From: Peribolospora baueri
Lineage: Eukaryota > Basidiomycota > Peribolosporomycetes > Peribolosporales > Peribolosporaceae
DNA: 64,000 nucleotides
Reading direction: 5' to 3'
Assembly: GCA_029717555.1 (NCBI GenBank)
Contig: JAMDHS010000038.1
Coordinates: 62,001-126,000, forward strand
Part shown: positions 43,312 to 54,907 of the stretch, one piece after another
Layout: each line of letters opens with the position of its first letter
How positions within the stretch are numbered: the first letter of the stretch is position 1
Notes under the pieces: model-generated
What the model was told of the DNA's origin: nothing
Database searches by the model: none
Seen by the model: only the letters and a program-made list of their open reading frames with translations
Translations under genes and position numbers: made by a program

Positions 43312-46300
43312 TCACCCGGCCACCTCCAGCATCCCACCGATGTTTGGCGTGCCCATCTCGCTCCCGCCCGCCACATCCTGCTCCGCCTCAGTGCCAGCAC
43401 CGGCGCCGCTAGGTCCCACCTCCACCCACCAAGTCCTCCTCTCCCGCACCGGCAGCACCTCTACCCTCTCCGCTGCGTTCTCATGATACGTCTCGCATGT
43501 CGGCGGCACCGACACGTTGTACCCTTCACCTCCTCGTCCGCCGCCGGTCACGGTTCCGGCATCAGTTCCCTGCCCTGGAGTGAGGGCCGGGTTGGGGCTG
43601 AGCCCTGACGTGGTTGTGGTAGCGGAAGCGGGCGTAGGGACAGGTAGGGCGGCTGAGAGAGCCCCACTCGCGCCTGCGGGCGCTGAGAGTGGTGTAGCTG
43701 TGGGATTGGGACTGGCGGATGGGATGGCCCCGGACGGACGGGACGCGGAGGGGGAAGAGGTTGTAGCGAGCGGGGTGATGGAGACGGTCGGAAGCGGCAA
43801 TGGACCTGATCGGAGGGGAATGAGCTCGAAGGTGATTCTGGTCGGTTCCGTGTCCTGAGAATGTGCCGCGCACAAGAAAGATTGAGGACGAAGTGAGCGC
43901 TATGCGCAACTTGTCGGCTGATGATGACGAACCAGTAACGCGCGTTCAACGGTTGGCTCGCGGGCTCGCTCATCTCACCTTGGCGACAAAGGCCCCCTTC
44001 TTGGCGCCGCTGATGAGCCACGTCTGAAAATCGGCGTGGACGTCGTACGCCAGCCTGTATTCCTTCCTTCTGATCTCCCTCTCTTTCTCCTCTTTTTCAT
44101 CTTCGCCCCACCCGTCCCCTCCCCGCCAGTGGAAGGAGGAGACAACGGCCAGCGTCGCCGTGACCGGTTCGCCGACTACGAAATGGGCACCTGCACCCGG
44201 AGATGCGATGGACACGCGTACGGAGTTGACAATCTGCAATGGGGTATAATAGGGTGAACCCTGGGGCGCTTGACAGCAAGAAAACTCGAGCGCGTTAGGT
44301 GAACAGTTGGTGCTTACTGTCGCTATGGGCATGTCAAGCGGAATGGATAGCAGCCTCCATCCGAGATCGTCGGTCACGCGCTGCACATCCTCATGCCCTC
44401 GATGTGAGGCAGACTGCGACAAGGCGCGCACGACCCACACAGGCGTCAAGGCGACAAAGTCTTGGTTAAACTCGGGATACTGCAGCCGCGATCCCGAAGA
44501 GTTTGCAAGGGAAGAAGATCAGACTCACCTCAAAGACGTCGGCAATCAAGCCGACGAGCCGCGTTCGCTCCTCCTCGTTAATGAGCTTCGCTGACGTCGA
44601 TCTCCGAACGACCATCACCCACCTCTCTCTCTCGAAGGAGCCCATCCAAATTTCACCAGTCATGGCGTATCGCCCCTGCTCTAGGTTGCGATCCATGTGA
44701 ATGCATAAGGCGCGGAACAGCCAGCGCTTGTGGAGGGATAAAGAAGGATGCTTAGAAAGTACATCCTCGAGCACGTGGGAGAGCATCTGTCGCGAGTCTG
44801 GAGGCAAGAATAGTTCCATCGTGCGTCAGTAAGTGGACGCCGGAAAGTCAGTGTAATGCAGGACCGGTCGCTGAGACTCACCCTCCTGCAAGGTTCGGTA
44901 CCTCAGTTTAACCCGTAGTCGGCCGTCCCCTGCGGTTTTTCCCTTTGCATCCTTTTGGATCTTGAAGATGAAGGAGGCCGACTGCTTCGGCGTGACAATC
45001 TGAGACCACGGAGTGATGGGCAATGAGATGAGCCCGACAGTGGTTGTAGCGTTCAGACAACAAGGGAACGCTGAGCTCACCAATGGTTCAGCGTCTTCTT
45101 CCCAGCATCCTGCTACCTTGACAGAAGACGAAGCAGACTCCAACTCGGCCGCCTTTATGCGCGTGTAGTTCGAGCCATCCGAAGCGACGGAAAACTTGCT
45201 GAACAGGCTACGCTTTCGGAAGAAGTCTTGCACATTGACACCCAAGGGAAGCGCGACGTAGAGCTCGCACACCTTTCGAAGTGTTTTTGTCTCGCTCTCG
45301 GACTGGGAAGCCGTTTTATAGGAGAGAATGACGCGGATCTGTGGAAAGAAACCCGTCAGATCGAATGACAGAAAGCCGTGATGGCGACAATGGAATCATA
45401 CTTTGTAGGCGGGATCTCCGGGAAGATCCATTATGGGCAGGTTCAGCATGATCGTCTTGCGAGCTGGCAGGTCGAAGAGTGCGAGTCCTGACGTTGTCGT
45501 CTCGAAGCGGCCCTCATCTACCGTGGCCAACGATGTCAATGGAAAGGTGAGATCGAGACAGACATGTTAAGAAATTAACTCTCTTACTCACGGCCTGGAT
45601 GAAGAGTAGCCTCCTCGTAGTGCGTAAATGGCCGTCCGTTCGCGTGTGTGACGCTGAGGTCAGCTTTAAGCACGTCATTACGGCCTGTAGATATTTCGAG
45701 CTCAGCGGATCTCGCAGCATCCAGATGGACTTGAAGAGAGAAGGGCAACAAGGGCAGGTCAGCTGTCAGCCTCCACGGTCACGGATCGTTCTCTCAGGGA
45801 TTATCCCTAAGCTCACTCTCTCGTGGCAGTTTAACCTGTACGTCGAGTGCCTCTGGGTCATCAGCGATCCTGATTACGGTAGGAGTTTGGCCTGACAGCT
45901 TCGACCGAACGGCCTTCCTTGCCGGCATGCTGTACACGCGATGGAAGACGAACGCAGCGAGTCGAATCTGAGTGGCGGCGAGGACGAACGCGCCGGATGC
46001 GGGAGCAGAGCACTTGAGGACTAATCGTGTGTCTCCTGGATGGAGAACAGCGGGCCCGCTCGAGAACCAGACTTGGCCAGTATCACGGGATGTGACTGCC
46101 AAACGAACGTCGTCTACATCAAGAGCCTGAAGGACGGAAAGACGGTCCTTGTGAACACGTCAACAGAGGAAGACGAAGAGACACGGTTTGCTCAGGGATG
46201 TGGACTCACGAAAGAAAGAAAACTCTTAACGGACACTTCCAGCGTCGACCCGTCCTCCCCGCCCACTAGCTCCGCCCACTCTTGCGTCGGACAGATGTCG

Positions 46301-48830
46301 AACGCATCGTAGCCCGTGATGGTCATTTCTTGTGACAGGCAAGGTCGAGCCGCAAATTGGAGACTTGTTCAGCTATCGCGATCCACACGTGAGCAAGGCC
46401 TTCAGCTCACCTTCTTTGTCTTCTTCGCCCGCCTGCCTCAGCTGCCTGAACAGATACTCTTCGTCTGCCCAATCGCCTTTCCTCTTGGAGGGCCTCATCC
46501 TCTGCAGCTCCTTGGTTGCATGGCCGGCTTTCAGAAGACGGACGAGTGTAGTGACCCATGCTCGGTCTCTCGGCTTTTTCAGACGATCGTGGCATTCCAG
46601 AAGGTTGGAGACGAGAAAGCACTCCAAACTTGTCCATGACGGATCGGAGTAGGCCAATGAAAGACCTGAGAGGGTGGGGTACGCTGCCTCAAAGCGCTCG
46701 CGATGGCTGAGGCAAGAGGGGAAATGGTCAATCATGACGTTCGCCAGGAAACGCGAGCTTGAGACTATCAAGTGACATCGCCCAATACTCACAAGTCCAA
46801 GGCTGCCAGGAAAACCCTCAGCCTTATCGCGTTCTTCTTCCTTCCCGCCTTGGTGTAAGTATCAACGACGCTCTGAGTAGACGAGATGTACAGCTCGTCA
46901 AACGCTTTCTGGTCAGCTAGAGCCTTGCGCAGATCCTCGCGGGTGATTTCCATCTCTGGCGGCTTGTCGTTCTCGCCCAACGACATTGGTGCGTCTTCTT
47001 CCTCGTTCTCCTCGTCCAGTGACATGGTGAATGGGTGAAGTGATGGCAAGTGACCAACAGCGATGCCCAGCTTGTCAAGCTGTCATGAGATTTCTTCACG
47101 TTAGTTGTCGGGACACGAAAGTAACGCAGGGGCCACGGGCATCGAGACGACTTCGCACCTGTTTCCTAGACCGCTCAAGAATCTCCGCACATACAGCGTG
47201 AAAGACGGAGATCGTCTTGGCGTCGAGGTCGGTCACCTCTGAAAAATTGGTGCAGAAGTCGACGACATTGAGAGCGGAAGAGTAGGTCCACACCTCAATG
47301 AAGTTCTTGGGCAGAGAGGCCTGTCGCCGGTGGTGAAGAGGTCAACCATTTCCTTTCCGTTTGTAATACCTTAACAGCGGGTTGGAAGAATAGACAGCTC
47401 ACCTGGTTGGCCCGCAAAGTCCTTCGAAAGCTGCCGATGAAATAGGAGCTTTTCCGCACTATGTCTACAACCTTTCCCATCTTGTTCAAAAGCCCACATT
47501 GCCGTGCAAAGACGTAGCTGCGAAAATCGAAAATGCTGATTCGGTTCTCCAGAAGGAGCTCACGATAGGGCTTCTTAGTCGCTGACAAGATATGCGCGGA
47601 GTCGTCTCCGGCATCCCTACCGCCGAGGGGACCGAACCAGGCCAAATTTTGCTCTGTGAAAGCGTTCAGATAGTTTTCAGACGGATGCTGCCCCGGTAAA
47701 CGTACGTGGATGGATGGGACGACCTACACCCCACCTTTCAGTATTTGGAAAAAAGCGGCCTCAAGTCCGTCGTACTGGGCCAAAGCATCATCGTACAGAC
47801 TCATACTCTCAAACGTGAGAGCCAAAGTTTCCTGAAAGAGGCAAGCAAGGTGAAGCGAACTATCCGCATGAACCACACAAATAGGAAGGAAGGAATCTCA
47901 ACAGGGGCACTCGGAGACTCACCTTGAGCAGGAAGAATTGACAATAGTTCCAGCCGGGCGTTGACCTCTTCTGCTCGGAGCGCATGATCTCCTCCTCGCG
48001 CTCGGCCAGCCGAGCCTCGAAGCTGGCCATGATCCCTTCCTTAAGTTTGCCCATGAACTCGACCCATATCGTCGGATCTTCTGGGGAAGAGAGACGACCG
48101 AGCTGAATGCATCTGACGAAGCGACACGGATCACAATCGGCGGTCGGGACACGGCAGGGCAGGACAAAGGCCAAATATCAGCCATCTCTGATTTTGTGAA
48201 AGACGCTTAACTATGCTCACCGCTCCTTCTTCCCCTGATTGAAGTCCGATCTGATCTTATCCAGCACTGAGCTCTTCATGGAATAGAACCGCCCCGTTGG
48301 TGCCTTCTGGTCGGCTGCGGGAACCATAACAATGAGCCACTCCTGATTCTTGCGCGTCTGGATCGCACTGTGCCACTCTTTGATTTGTTGTCGGGTCGAC
48401 GTGCGGTACGTATCGTTGTCCTGGAATGGAATAAGAATACGGCACGGAGGAACGACGAGAGCGGCGATGTGTCGACTCAATTGAACGCTCGAAGAGGCAG
48501 CAATCACAACGAGAGAGAAAGAGAGAGAACTGGGGGACCCACCTCACACATGACGAAATAAATATTCAACACCGGCCTCTCCACCAAGGACTTGGGCATC
48601 AGGTCTGTTTTCTCGTCCGGCACGTCCGTGAGGCGCTTGAGCTCGATGTTCACCTCCTGCATCGTGCGTATGCTACGGCTCGCAGGCCTCCAGTGCAGAT
48701 TGCGCACAGGCAGCTGGGCCTTGAGGCCAGACCATACCTGGACCCAGTAGTTGGACGAGAGGAAGTACGGCGAGGCATCGTATGTCACCGTTACCCCGCG
48801 CTTGATCGGTAGCTGGAAATCAGAACCCAT
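43312..48830 (-). CDS. TRS130: TRAPPII complex subunit TRAPPC10/Trs130
   Basis: TRAPPII-specific subunit, part of the Rab-GEF (Ypt31/Rab11) for late Golgi traffic. Eighteen exons in transcript order: 48830..48543, 48420..48221, 48112..47923, 47831..47735, 47653..47403, 47320..47159, 47079..46793, 46706..46411, 46328..46210, 46147..45817, 45729..45592, 45517..45402, 45338..45081, 44999..44882, 44797..44529, 44479..44318, 44233..43979, 43854..43312; total 1359 residues, typical for the family. The N-terminus is diagnostic: RGVTVTYDASPYFLSSNYW, LKAQLPVRNLHWRPASRSIR, RPVLNIYFVMCEDNDTYR, IKEWHSAIQTRKNQEWLIV, GRFYSMKSSVLDKIRSDFN, then EDPTIWVEFMGKLK, DDALAQYDGLEAAF, LAWFGPLGG and ISIFDFRSYVFARQC. 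The C-terminal half is beta-rich and poorly conserved; a Pro/Ser/Ala-rich insert lies near residues 1205-1250. All introns are GT-AG. Confidence 0.95.
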
Positions 48831-49233
48831 GAACGTCGGTGGGAGCGGGTAGAGGGCGAACGAAAGCTACTGCCTGGCAGCACCGCCCTATGGCTCCAAA
48901 GAGGGTCGATAGATATGAAAGGGTATGCGAATGACCGGCGACGAGTGAGGAGGGAGAGGAATCGCGATTCTCGACGACTGATCTGGAAGTCAACGCCAGC
49001 CGCAGTGCCCGTGTGTCGCGCTTAAGACGACCGGTTTGGTCAGGCCCAGCTGGACGTCGCAACCTCAGCTCACACCCTCATCCTTCAAGATCGATTACAG
49101 ATTAAAACAGCAGGATTCTATATCACGAATCCGCATGAGGTCTATAACATGTAATGTACACGCATACCCGTCCATGGACCGAGTCCGGGAAGCCGTTCCA
49201 GCGAACGACACGGCGAGAAGAAAGCCAGTCGGT
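48831..49233. promoter_or_regulatory. upstream region of the TRAPPII subunit gene
   Basis: 403 bp between the TRAPPC10 start and the stop of the Smr gene, both on the minus strand in tandem. It must hold the TRAPPC10 promoter and could overlap the Smr... gene's 3' side only if transcripts are reversed in order; no distinct element seen. Confidence 0.4.
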
Positions 49234-50547
49234 TCACATGATACTGCAATCGGCGTCTTTATCACCTCCGAGTCCCTTCGCCCACGACATGTCTACAACG
49301 TTAGACATGCCGCGGTCCCTCCCGCCTCCAGTCAAAGAGACGACGAGCACGCCCGTATTGTGTGGATCGAGGTGCGCGGCCAATCCGTACCTGCGGGGAT
49401 CGAAGGGTGTTGCGGACGCCGTGGACGGCCAGAAAGTATGAGTACGTGCGCAGGACCAATCAAGTGCCCATTGGAGAAGTTGACACGTACTTCTGCATCA
49501 GCTGCTGGACTGCGGGGGCGATCTTGGCAACATGGTTCTTAGAGTGGATGCCCTTGCCCACGATGATGCGCAGAGTGTCCCGGTTCTGTCTCTGGGCCTC
49601 CTGTTCATCGGCAAAACGATGAGGAGATAGGAAAAGGGGAATGAGCAGTTCCTCTTTAAAAGAAATAAGAAGGAATGGAAGACTGGGCCGAAAGAAGGGT
49701 GTGGCATCGTTCTCACCTGAATGGCAACCTCCGTGCGCTCCAAAGCCTCCTCCACGTAAAGGCCGTGGAGATCGATCGTACCTTCAGGCGAGTCATTGTT
49801 GTTTTCTGTGGAAGAACAGAAGAGGAATAAAGGATCATCAGTGTCTAACCGCGCTCCGCGCGCCTCCGCACTTCTCTTGCTCGCCCTCCTCCACCGCTCC
49901 ACAGGTCGACCTTCAACAAGGACGTCCAGCTCACCCCGGAAGATCCAGTCGGCGGCCTGCTTATTGAGCTCCTCCATCTTCCGCTGATGAGCGTGCCCTT
50001 CGTTGCTCAGCTGCTTGGCCCGCCCGCCGTCGCCTTGGTTGTACGCTTCGTGAGCCTGGTCAAAGCATCGGCCCATGAGGTCGCCCTCGTGGTGCGCCTG
50101 GTTACGAAGGGACTGGTACTGCTCATTCGAGGCGTTGATCTGGGAACGGAGAAAGAGATGGGACGGGACGGGTTGGGACGAATGGACGAGCGCACCATTC
50201 ACGGATAAGCGATGGAAAGAAATCCGCCGAAAGACAAGCTTCTTCCTTACCTGGTCCTGATTCTGAGGATGGTGTGGCCCAACAGCACTTCCGCCGACGG
50301 GAGCAGCGTGCGGTTTCTGTGGTTTCGATGGTGGTTGCCATGCTCCTCCTTGCTGGTACGCCGGGCCCTGGTTCGGTTGCTGCCACGCACCACCCTGCTG
50401 CTGGTCCGGGTAGCCGCCCTGCTGGTTCTGAGCATAGCCGCCGCCCGCTGCCTCCTGCTGTTTCTTCTTGTAGAATTGGAAGGCCTTCTTGGCATACTTG
50501 ATGATCTGGTATTTGTGCGCCTTGAGAAAGCCTATCAATTGGTCCAT
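49234..50547 (-). CDS. DUF1771-Smr domain protein
   Basis: Protein with the DUF1771 plus Smr (small MutS-related) pair; Smr domains are nicking endonucleases, and eukaryotic forms act in mRNA surveillance (Cue2/N4BP2-like) or are uncharacterised. Exons in transcript order: 50547..50251, 50139..49935, 49805..49717, 49600..49491, 49390..49234; total 285 residues. The N-terminus has an amphipathic stretch (FLKAHKYQIIKYAKKAFQFY), then a Gln/Gly/Pro-rich linker (QQGGYPDQQQGGAWQQP). DUF1771 follows: YQSLRNQAHHEGDLMGRCFD, EAYNQGDGGRAKQLSNEG. The Smr domain has TIDLHGLYVEEALE (the LDLHG motif) and LRIIVGKGIHSKN (the GxGxHS motif), then YGLAAHLDPHNTGVLVVSL. Both catalytic motifs are intact. The tail ends CSIM, a possible prenylation-type CaaX (Cys-Ser-Ile-Met), which is unexpected. 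Confidence 0.9.
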
Positions 50548-51702
50548 GTTGGCCGATAAGAAGCACGGAGGGACGGCGGAGCAAGCAAGTTGTCGCAGTC
50601 AGCAGGCCCGGCGCTACAACTCCGGTGATTAAACGAGCGTGGATGAGAGAGCGAGAACGCTCTAATGTAGGGGACCGGAACCTGCAACGTCAAGAATGAA
50701 GTGGTGTGGTGATGCAGACAGCGCCTTGGTACCTCCCCCCTGGTACGTCCTCCAAGAGCGCGCACGTGACAACATCGGACTCTTGAAGCTGGCTCCAGAA
50801 GAAGTCCGATCTTCCTCCTTTCGAGCAGTCCTCCTCCTCCATAATTTGACCGCCTGTGGGCACTTTCGAGTCCAAGACAGACAAGTTCGACGAAGCACGT
50901 GTTTCTATAGTACTTACTCGTGGCTGACCGCTGTAGCTCTGCTCGAGCTGTGCCTGCTCTGACCCGTAACCGTGCGCTTTAACCCTCTAGTCCTGTTGTC
51001 TTTTCCCAATCGCAGATGGTGGTGCCTCTGCCAACTTTTAGTCGGCCCTCTTCTCTGGCACCTCCATTCATACAGTACAGAGCCTCCGGTCGACATAGCT
51101 CAATTACCCCAAAGAAGGTAGAGAAAGAGAGCCAAGGGTTGACTCGTCTCTCCTTGTTCCTACCTTTCGCACGTCGCTCCGTCTATTCACCGTGTCCAGT
51201 CTCTCCGAGACGCACACCAGCTTGCGCTGGCACTAGTGCGAAAGCATTTCTACCTCAATGCGTTAGCGTTGCTCGTAGAGATTGATGTTTGCACCGACCG
51301 GGCCCACTCCGCAACACGGCCAAACGTCGCTTCGCGACCTGTTGGTGAGCTTACTGGCAAGGAAGGAAGAAGCGCTGGTCTCGACGTCTGGATCAGCTGC
51401 TTGGGAAACGACGACGTCTTTGCCGGAGGTTAGTTTACCGATACGAACACGACATCCCTGATAAATGGCCACCCAGCTACGTTTTAATTATGAATAGAGG
51501 TCCCACGGCACTCCATCGTCCTTCCACATAATGGACGATTGAAGGGACAGCTTCTCATGAACATGCATGTCATCACAACGTGGCGTATGACGCGACAGAT
51601 ATTTCCAAACGGATACGGCAAGACGGTCTGACAATCGACAAGTGGGAAACGGGCGGGCGGCAGACGGGCCAGCACAGTCTGACCCCCACAACTCATGTGA
51701 CA
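50548..51702. other. Smr gene promoter and P450 3' side; short minus-strand frame
   Basis: 1.16 kb without a gene I can support. A minus-strand frame from the ATG at about 50842 to 50690 reads MEEEDCSKGGRSDFFWSQLQ and ESDVVTCALLEDVPGG, with a coding-like look but only 50 codons and no family; it may be an exon relic. The rest presumably holds the Smr promoter. Confidence 0.35.
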
Positions 51703-54054
51703 TCAACCGTGCCCCTGTCCCTGCCACCTCCTCACCAGCAAAGGGGCCCCCTCTTCTCCCCTATTGACGTCCCAAGGCCGCGTAACGAGCCACTGACCCC
51801 TCCCTACCTTCCTGTCAGGCTGCACGCAAAACTCAAACTCGCGCACGAGCGTGGACACGATCGCCTTCGTCTCCGCCACCGCGAACCTGTGTCCGATGCA
51901 CCCGCGAGGACCTGCGAGGAAGGAGGCGGCGGGACCAAAGGTGAAACGGGCGATGGAGGCCTGAGCCGAGACGGTGGCCGGCAAGGCGGAGAGCCAGCGA
52001 TCCGGATTGAACTTGCCCGCGTCTGGGCCCCAGACGGACGGGTGCCGGTTGATGGTGGCTATGGGGATGATGACACACTGTCCCGCTTTGACAGTCACAG
52101 AACTCAGTTTGCGCTTCCCGTCGGCGGAGGTGATGGGCGTGGAAAGGGGGATTACGTCGTCTCTGATCGCCGTACGCGCGGTGTTGCTCACGGGAGCCAG
52201 GAAGCGAAGGTTTTCTTTGACGACCGCGTCTAGATACGGAAGACCTTCGAGCTGCTCGTACGTCAGCTCGGCACGGTTTGTGCGCTCAGCGGCATCAGCA
52301 TCAGTGTCGACGTCACTCGGGTCTTCCAGCTCGAACCGCTTGCGTGCCTCGATGATCTCAGCGCGGAGGCGGGATTGGATGGTCGGGTAGCAGGCCAGAT
52401 GATACATGAGCCAAGTGATGCTAGCTCTGCCCAGGTGAGAGATTCGGATGAGTGCCATTACAAGTACCACCAGCGAAATGGGAGAGGGCGCTTACGATGT
52501 GGTCTCACTTCCGGCAAATATCTGCTCATTCGGAGCAGGCCACATGGACCACCACGTCCTTCGTGTCAGTCTGAGCGCCTCACTTTCCGTTGTACAGGCC
52601 AAGGTTAACTCACCATCGTCGTGATCTGTCCGATGACCTCCGCCTCGCTCAACTTGACTTTCTCCCGGGACCCCTCGGCCATATTCGCCCTCACGAGATA
52701 AGTGAGGATGTCCTCGTGTCCGGTCCCACCTTCGACTACCTCTCCCGCCAGATCCGAGCTCCAGGCACTGCCGACAACCTTCTGGTTCGTGGACAAAGGA
52801 TCCAAGGCAGCCGCTAGGCGCATCTCAAGATCCAACTGGTGCCTAATCTCGTCCTTCCTCCTCTCCAGAATCTCCTTCCCAACGCCCTCCATCACCTTCC
52901 TGCTCCTCGCTACCTCCATTTCATTCGGATCGGGCAAGACACGCAGGCAGGGGAAGTAGGAGCATAAGACCTCCCAAATCAATTTCTTGTAGCTCACCGA
53001 TGTGGCTGCGCTGAGTGTCTTGGCAAAAGCGACCGCCAAGGGAGAGGATGAGCCAGAGCGGAGTGCGTCGAAGTCGTAGCCGAAACCGGCCTTTCCGAGT
53101 GCATCCAGCGTGGTGCGGCTCACGAGTACGAGGAGATCGATGGGCACCTCCTGAGCTCGTCCTTTTTCCCTCTCATCTCGGGCTCCCCGCTCAATACTGG
53201 CATGTGCGGACACAACTTTGGTGCCATCGGGGATCCGAGGCGACAGGGATTCCCTTTCTTTCACAGGGTCTTGGAGGATCCGCTCGAGCTTGCGAGCAAG
53301 AGAGCGCCCGCACGCGAAAAAGATAGGCACCAGGAGCTTGACGCTCTTGTCGCTGAATGCCGGTTGAAGAATGCGCTTCTGATGGCGGTGGTGTTTGCCT
53401 ATATTGGATGTCGAAAGCAGCCGACGAGCAACCAGAGTTAGAATCGTCTCGTCGATGAAGTTGCAAAGTTGCATTTGTCACGGGCCCACCTTCCGCAACG
53501 AGGAGTCCGTCTCCGGTCAACATTCTGAGCATCCTTCTGCTGTCGTCCGCCTTGGGGTAGTTATCCACATGGCTTATGAGCACATGAGCCAGCGCTTTCG
53601 GGTCGGTGAAGAGCAAACGTTCCTCGCCTAGGAAAGCATTGAACTTGGTGACGGGACCGTATACAGCAACATATCGAAGGAGACAAGCGGTGACCTCTTC
53701 CTGCTGGAAGTGGAATGAACGAAAGAAGGAGCGTCAGCCGACGGCAGGATTGATTCAGCAACTCACACGGGCTGCCCAGCGTCGAGTGTCCACATGCATA
53801 CCTGCTTCTTGCGGGGTGTGGTTTATACTCACTGTGAATTCGCCCCAGTGGCCCCACAAAGGATTCCGGTTCTTCGGCCCAGGGATGTCCCTGAGCGTGC
53901 TGATGAAGACTGGATAAAGCGCGAAGGTGTAGACCACGATGAGGAGCGACGCGAGGGGGATACCTAAAAGAACTGTGATGAGAGCTGTCCAAGGCGTAGG
54001 TGCTGAGAAGCGAATCGCGGACGGCACAGAAGTATACAGCCTGAGACCATCCAT
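51703..54054 (-). CDS. cytochrome P450 monooxygenase
   Basis: Membrane-anchored class II P450 heme-thiolate monooxygenase. Exons in transcript order: 54054..53833, 53703..53490, 53398..52614, 52521..52496, 52426..51703; total 656 residues, long for a P450. The N-terminus has a hydrophobic anchor (ALITVLLGIPLASLLIVVYT) and the hinge DIPGPKNRNPLWGHWGEF. Then GDGLLVAEGKHHRHQKRILQ-type C-helix, the I-helix FAGSETTSASITW spanning a 26-nt exon, ExxR as ENLR, and the heme loop FLAGPRGCIGHRFA with the Cys ligand near residue 591. Extra length comes from loops between the C and I helices. The acceptor of exon 2 could be 3 nt later (53700). Substrate unknown; no biosynthetic partner genes are adjacent. 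A TATA box lies 250 bp upstream. Confidence 0.93.
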
Positions 54055-54306
54055 GCGGTGCTAGCCAGAGTTGTCGAGGTTGGGGTTGAGAAAAGATGGT
54101 AGACGCAAAGGCGGCCTCTGCAGATAAACGTAAGCGCCGACGGCTTGAATAACCTATAGGACGCTGCCGGACTGCAGGACACAGTAATGTACGCACAATC
54201 ATGCGTTTGCCACGTCCGCTGTTCGAGCGGGGAAATTGAGTATGATGGTGGGCGGACAGGCCGAGGTCTTGGGACGGGTAAAGATGTTCAGTGCGCGCGG
54301 GGATGA

Positions 54307-54313
54307 TATATAA
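54307..54313 (-). promoter_or_regulatory. TATA box, likely for the P450 gene
   Basis: TATATAA (plus strand), about 250 bp upstream of the P450 start and 600 bp from STE6. The distance favours the P450 gene, with a long leader or an upstream start. Confidence 0.4.
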
Positions 54314-54384
54314 CCGCCGCATGACCCAACTGAGTTAAATTTATATGGTCTCGTCATCTGAACTGTGATCCATCTTCTTGCTCG

Positions 54385-54573
54385 CTACCGGCTGCCGAAC
54401 GTCGAGAGAAATGGAGCCTGGGCGTCGAGGCAAGCGTGATCAGCGCGTGGATAAGCGGCAATGCCCGCGGCATCGTCGAGCGACAATGGGATAACATCCT
54501 GACCCGAGTCCTCAGGGACAGGCTCCCTTTGCTTTCCTTTCCACCGTCTTAGATCTACCCAACTGGCTGGCAT
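54385..54573 (-). CDS. 62-codon open frame, unknown
   Basis: ATG at 54573, stop at 54385. It reads MPASWVDLRRWKGKQREPVP and continues with LSLDDAAGIAAYPRADHA. Composition looks coding but there is no recognisable family, signal peptide or C-terminal CaaX box. It is preceded by CTCAGTCAG, so it may be the last exon of a longer gene whose other exons I could not find. It is not a mating pheromone precursor, despite lying beside STE6. Confidence 0.3.
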   Translation of the reverse strand: MPASWVDLRRWKGKQREPVPEDSGQDVIPLSLDDAAGIAAYPRADHACLDAQAPFLSTFGSR

Positions 54574-54907
54574 CTGACTGAGGTCCGGAACGTCGGTCCA
54601 TTTTGCTTTGTCTCAGACGCACCATAACGATTGACCACTTTCCTATGTGTCCTCGTCAGACCATGTCCATGGCCGGCATGGCACGGCTCCGCACAATGCT
54701 GTTAAATGTCACCCTCCAGCGCCGCTGACTTGTCTTTCTCCTACCTATGTACCAGCAGCGTCTCCTTCTTGCCACTCGCTTTTGATCTACCTTCCTTGCC
54801 CTCGCCGGTACCTTTGCCCGCCAGCACTTTCGGCTTGTTCTTTGCAGCAGCTTCAATATTACCTCGTCGAACTCTTTCTTTCCGTCTACCTAGTCCCTTC
54901 AGCCGAC

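Larger units (their letters stand above)
54055..54907. promoter_or_regulatory. divergent region, P450 / STE6
   Basis: 853 bp between two divergent start codons. It holds a TATATAA element at 54307-54313 and a short minus-strand frame (54385-54573). The last 200 bp before STE6 are C/T-rich. Confidence 0.5.

Noticed and set aside
54385-54573. Mating pheromone precursor next to STE6
   Set aside because: No C-terminal CaaX box and no repeated pheromone-like units.
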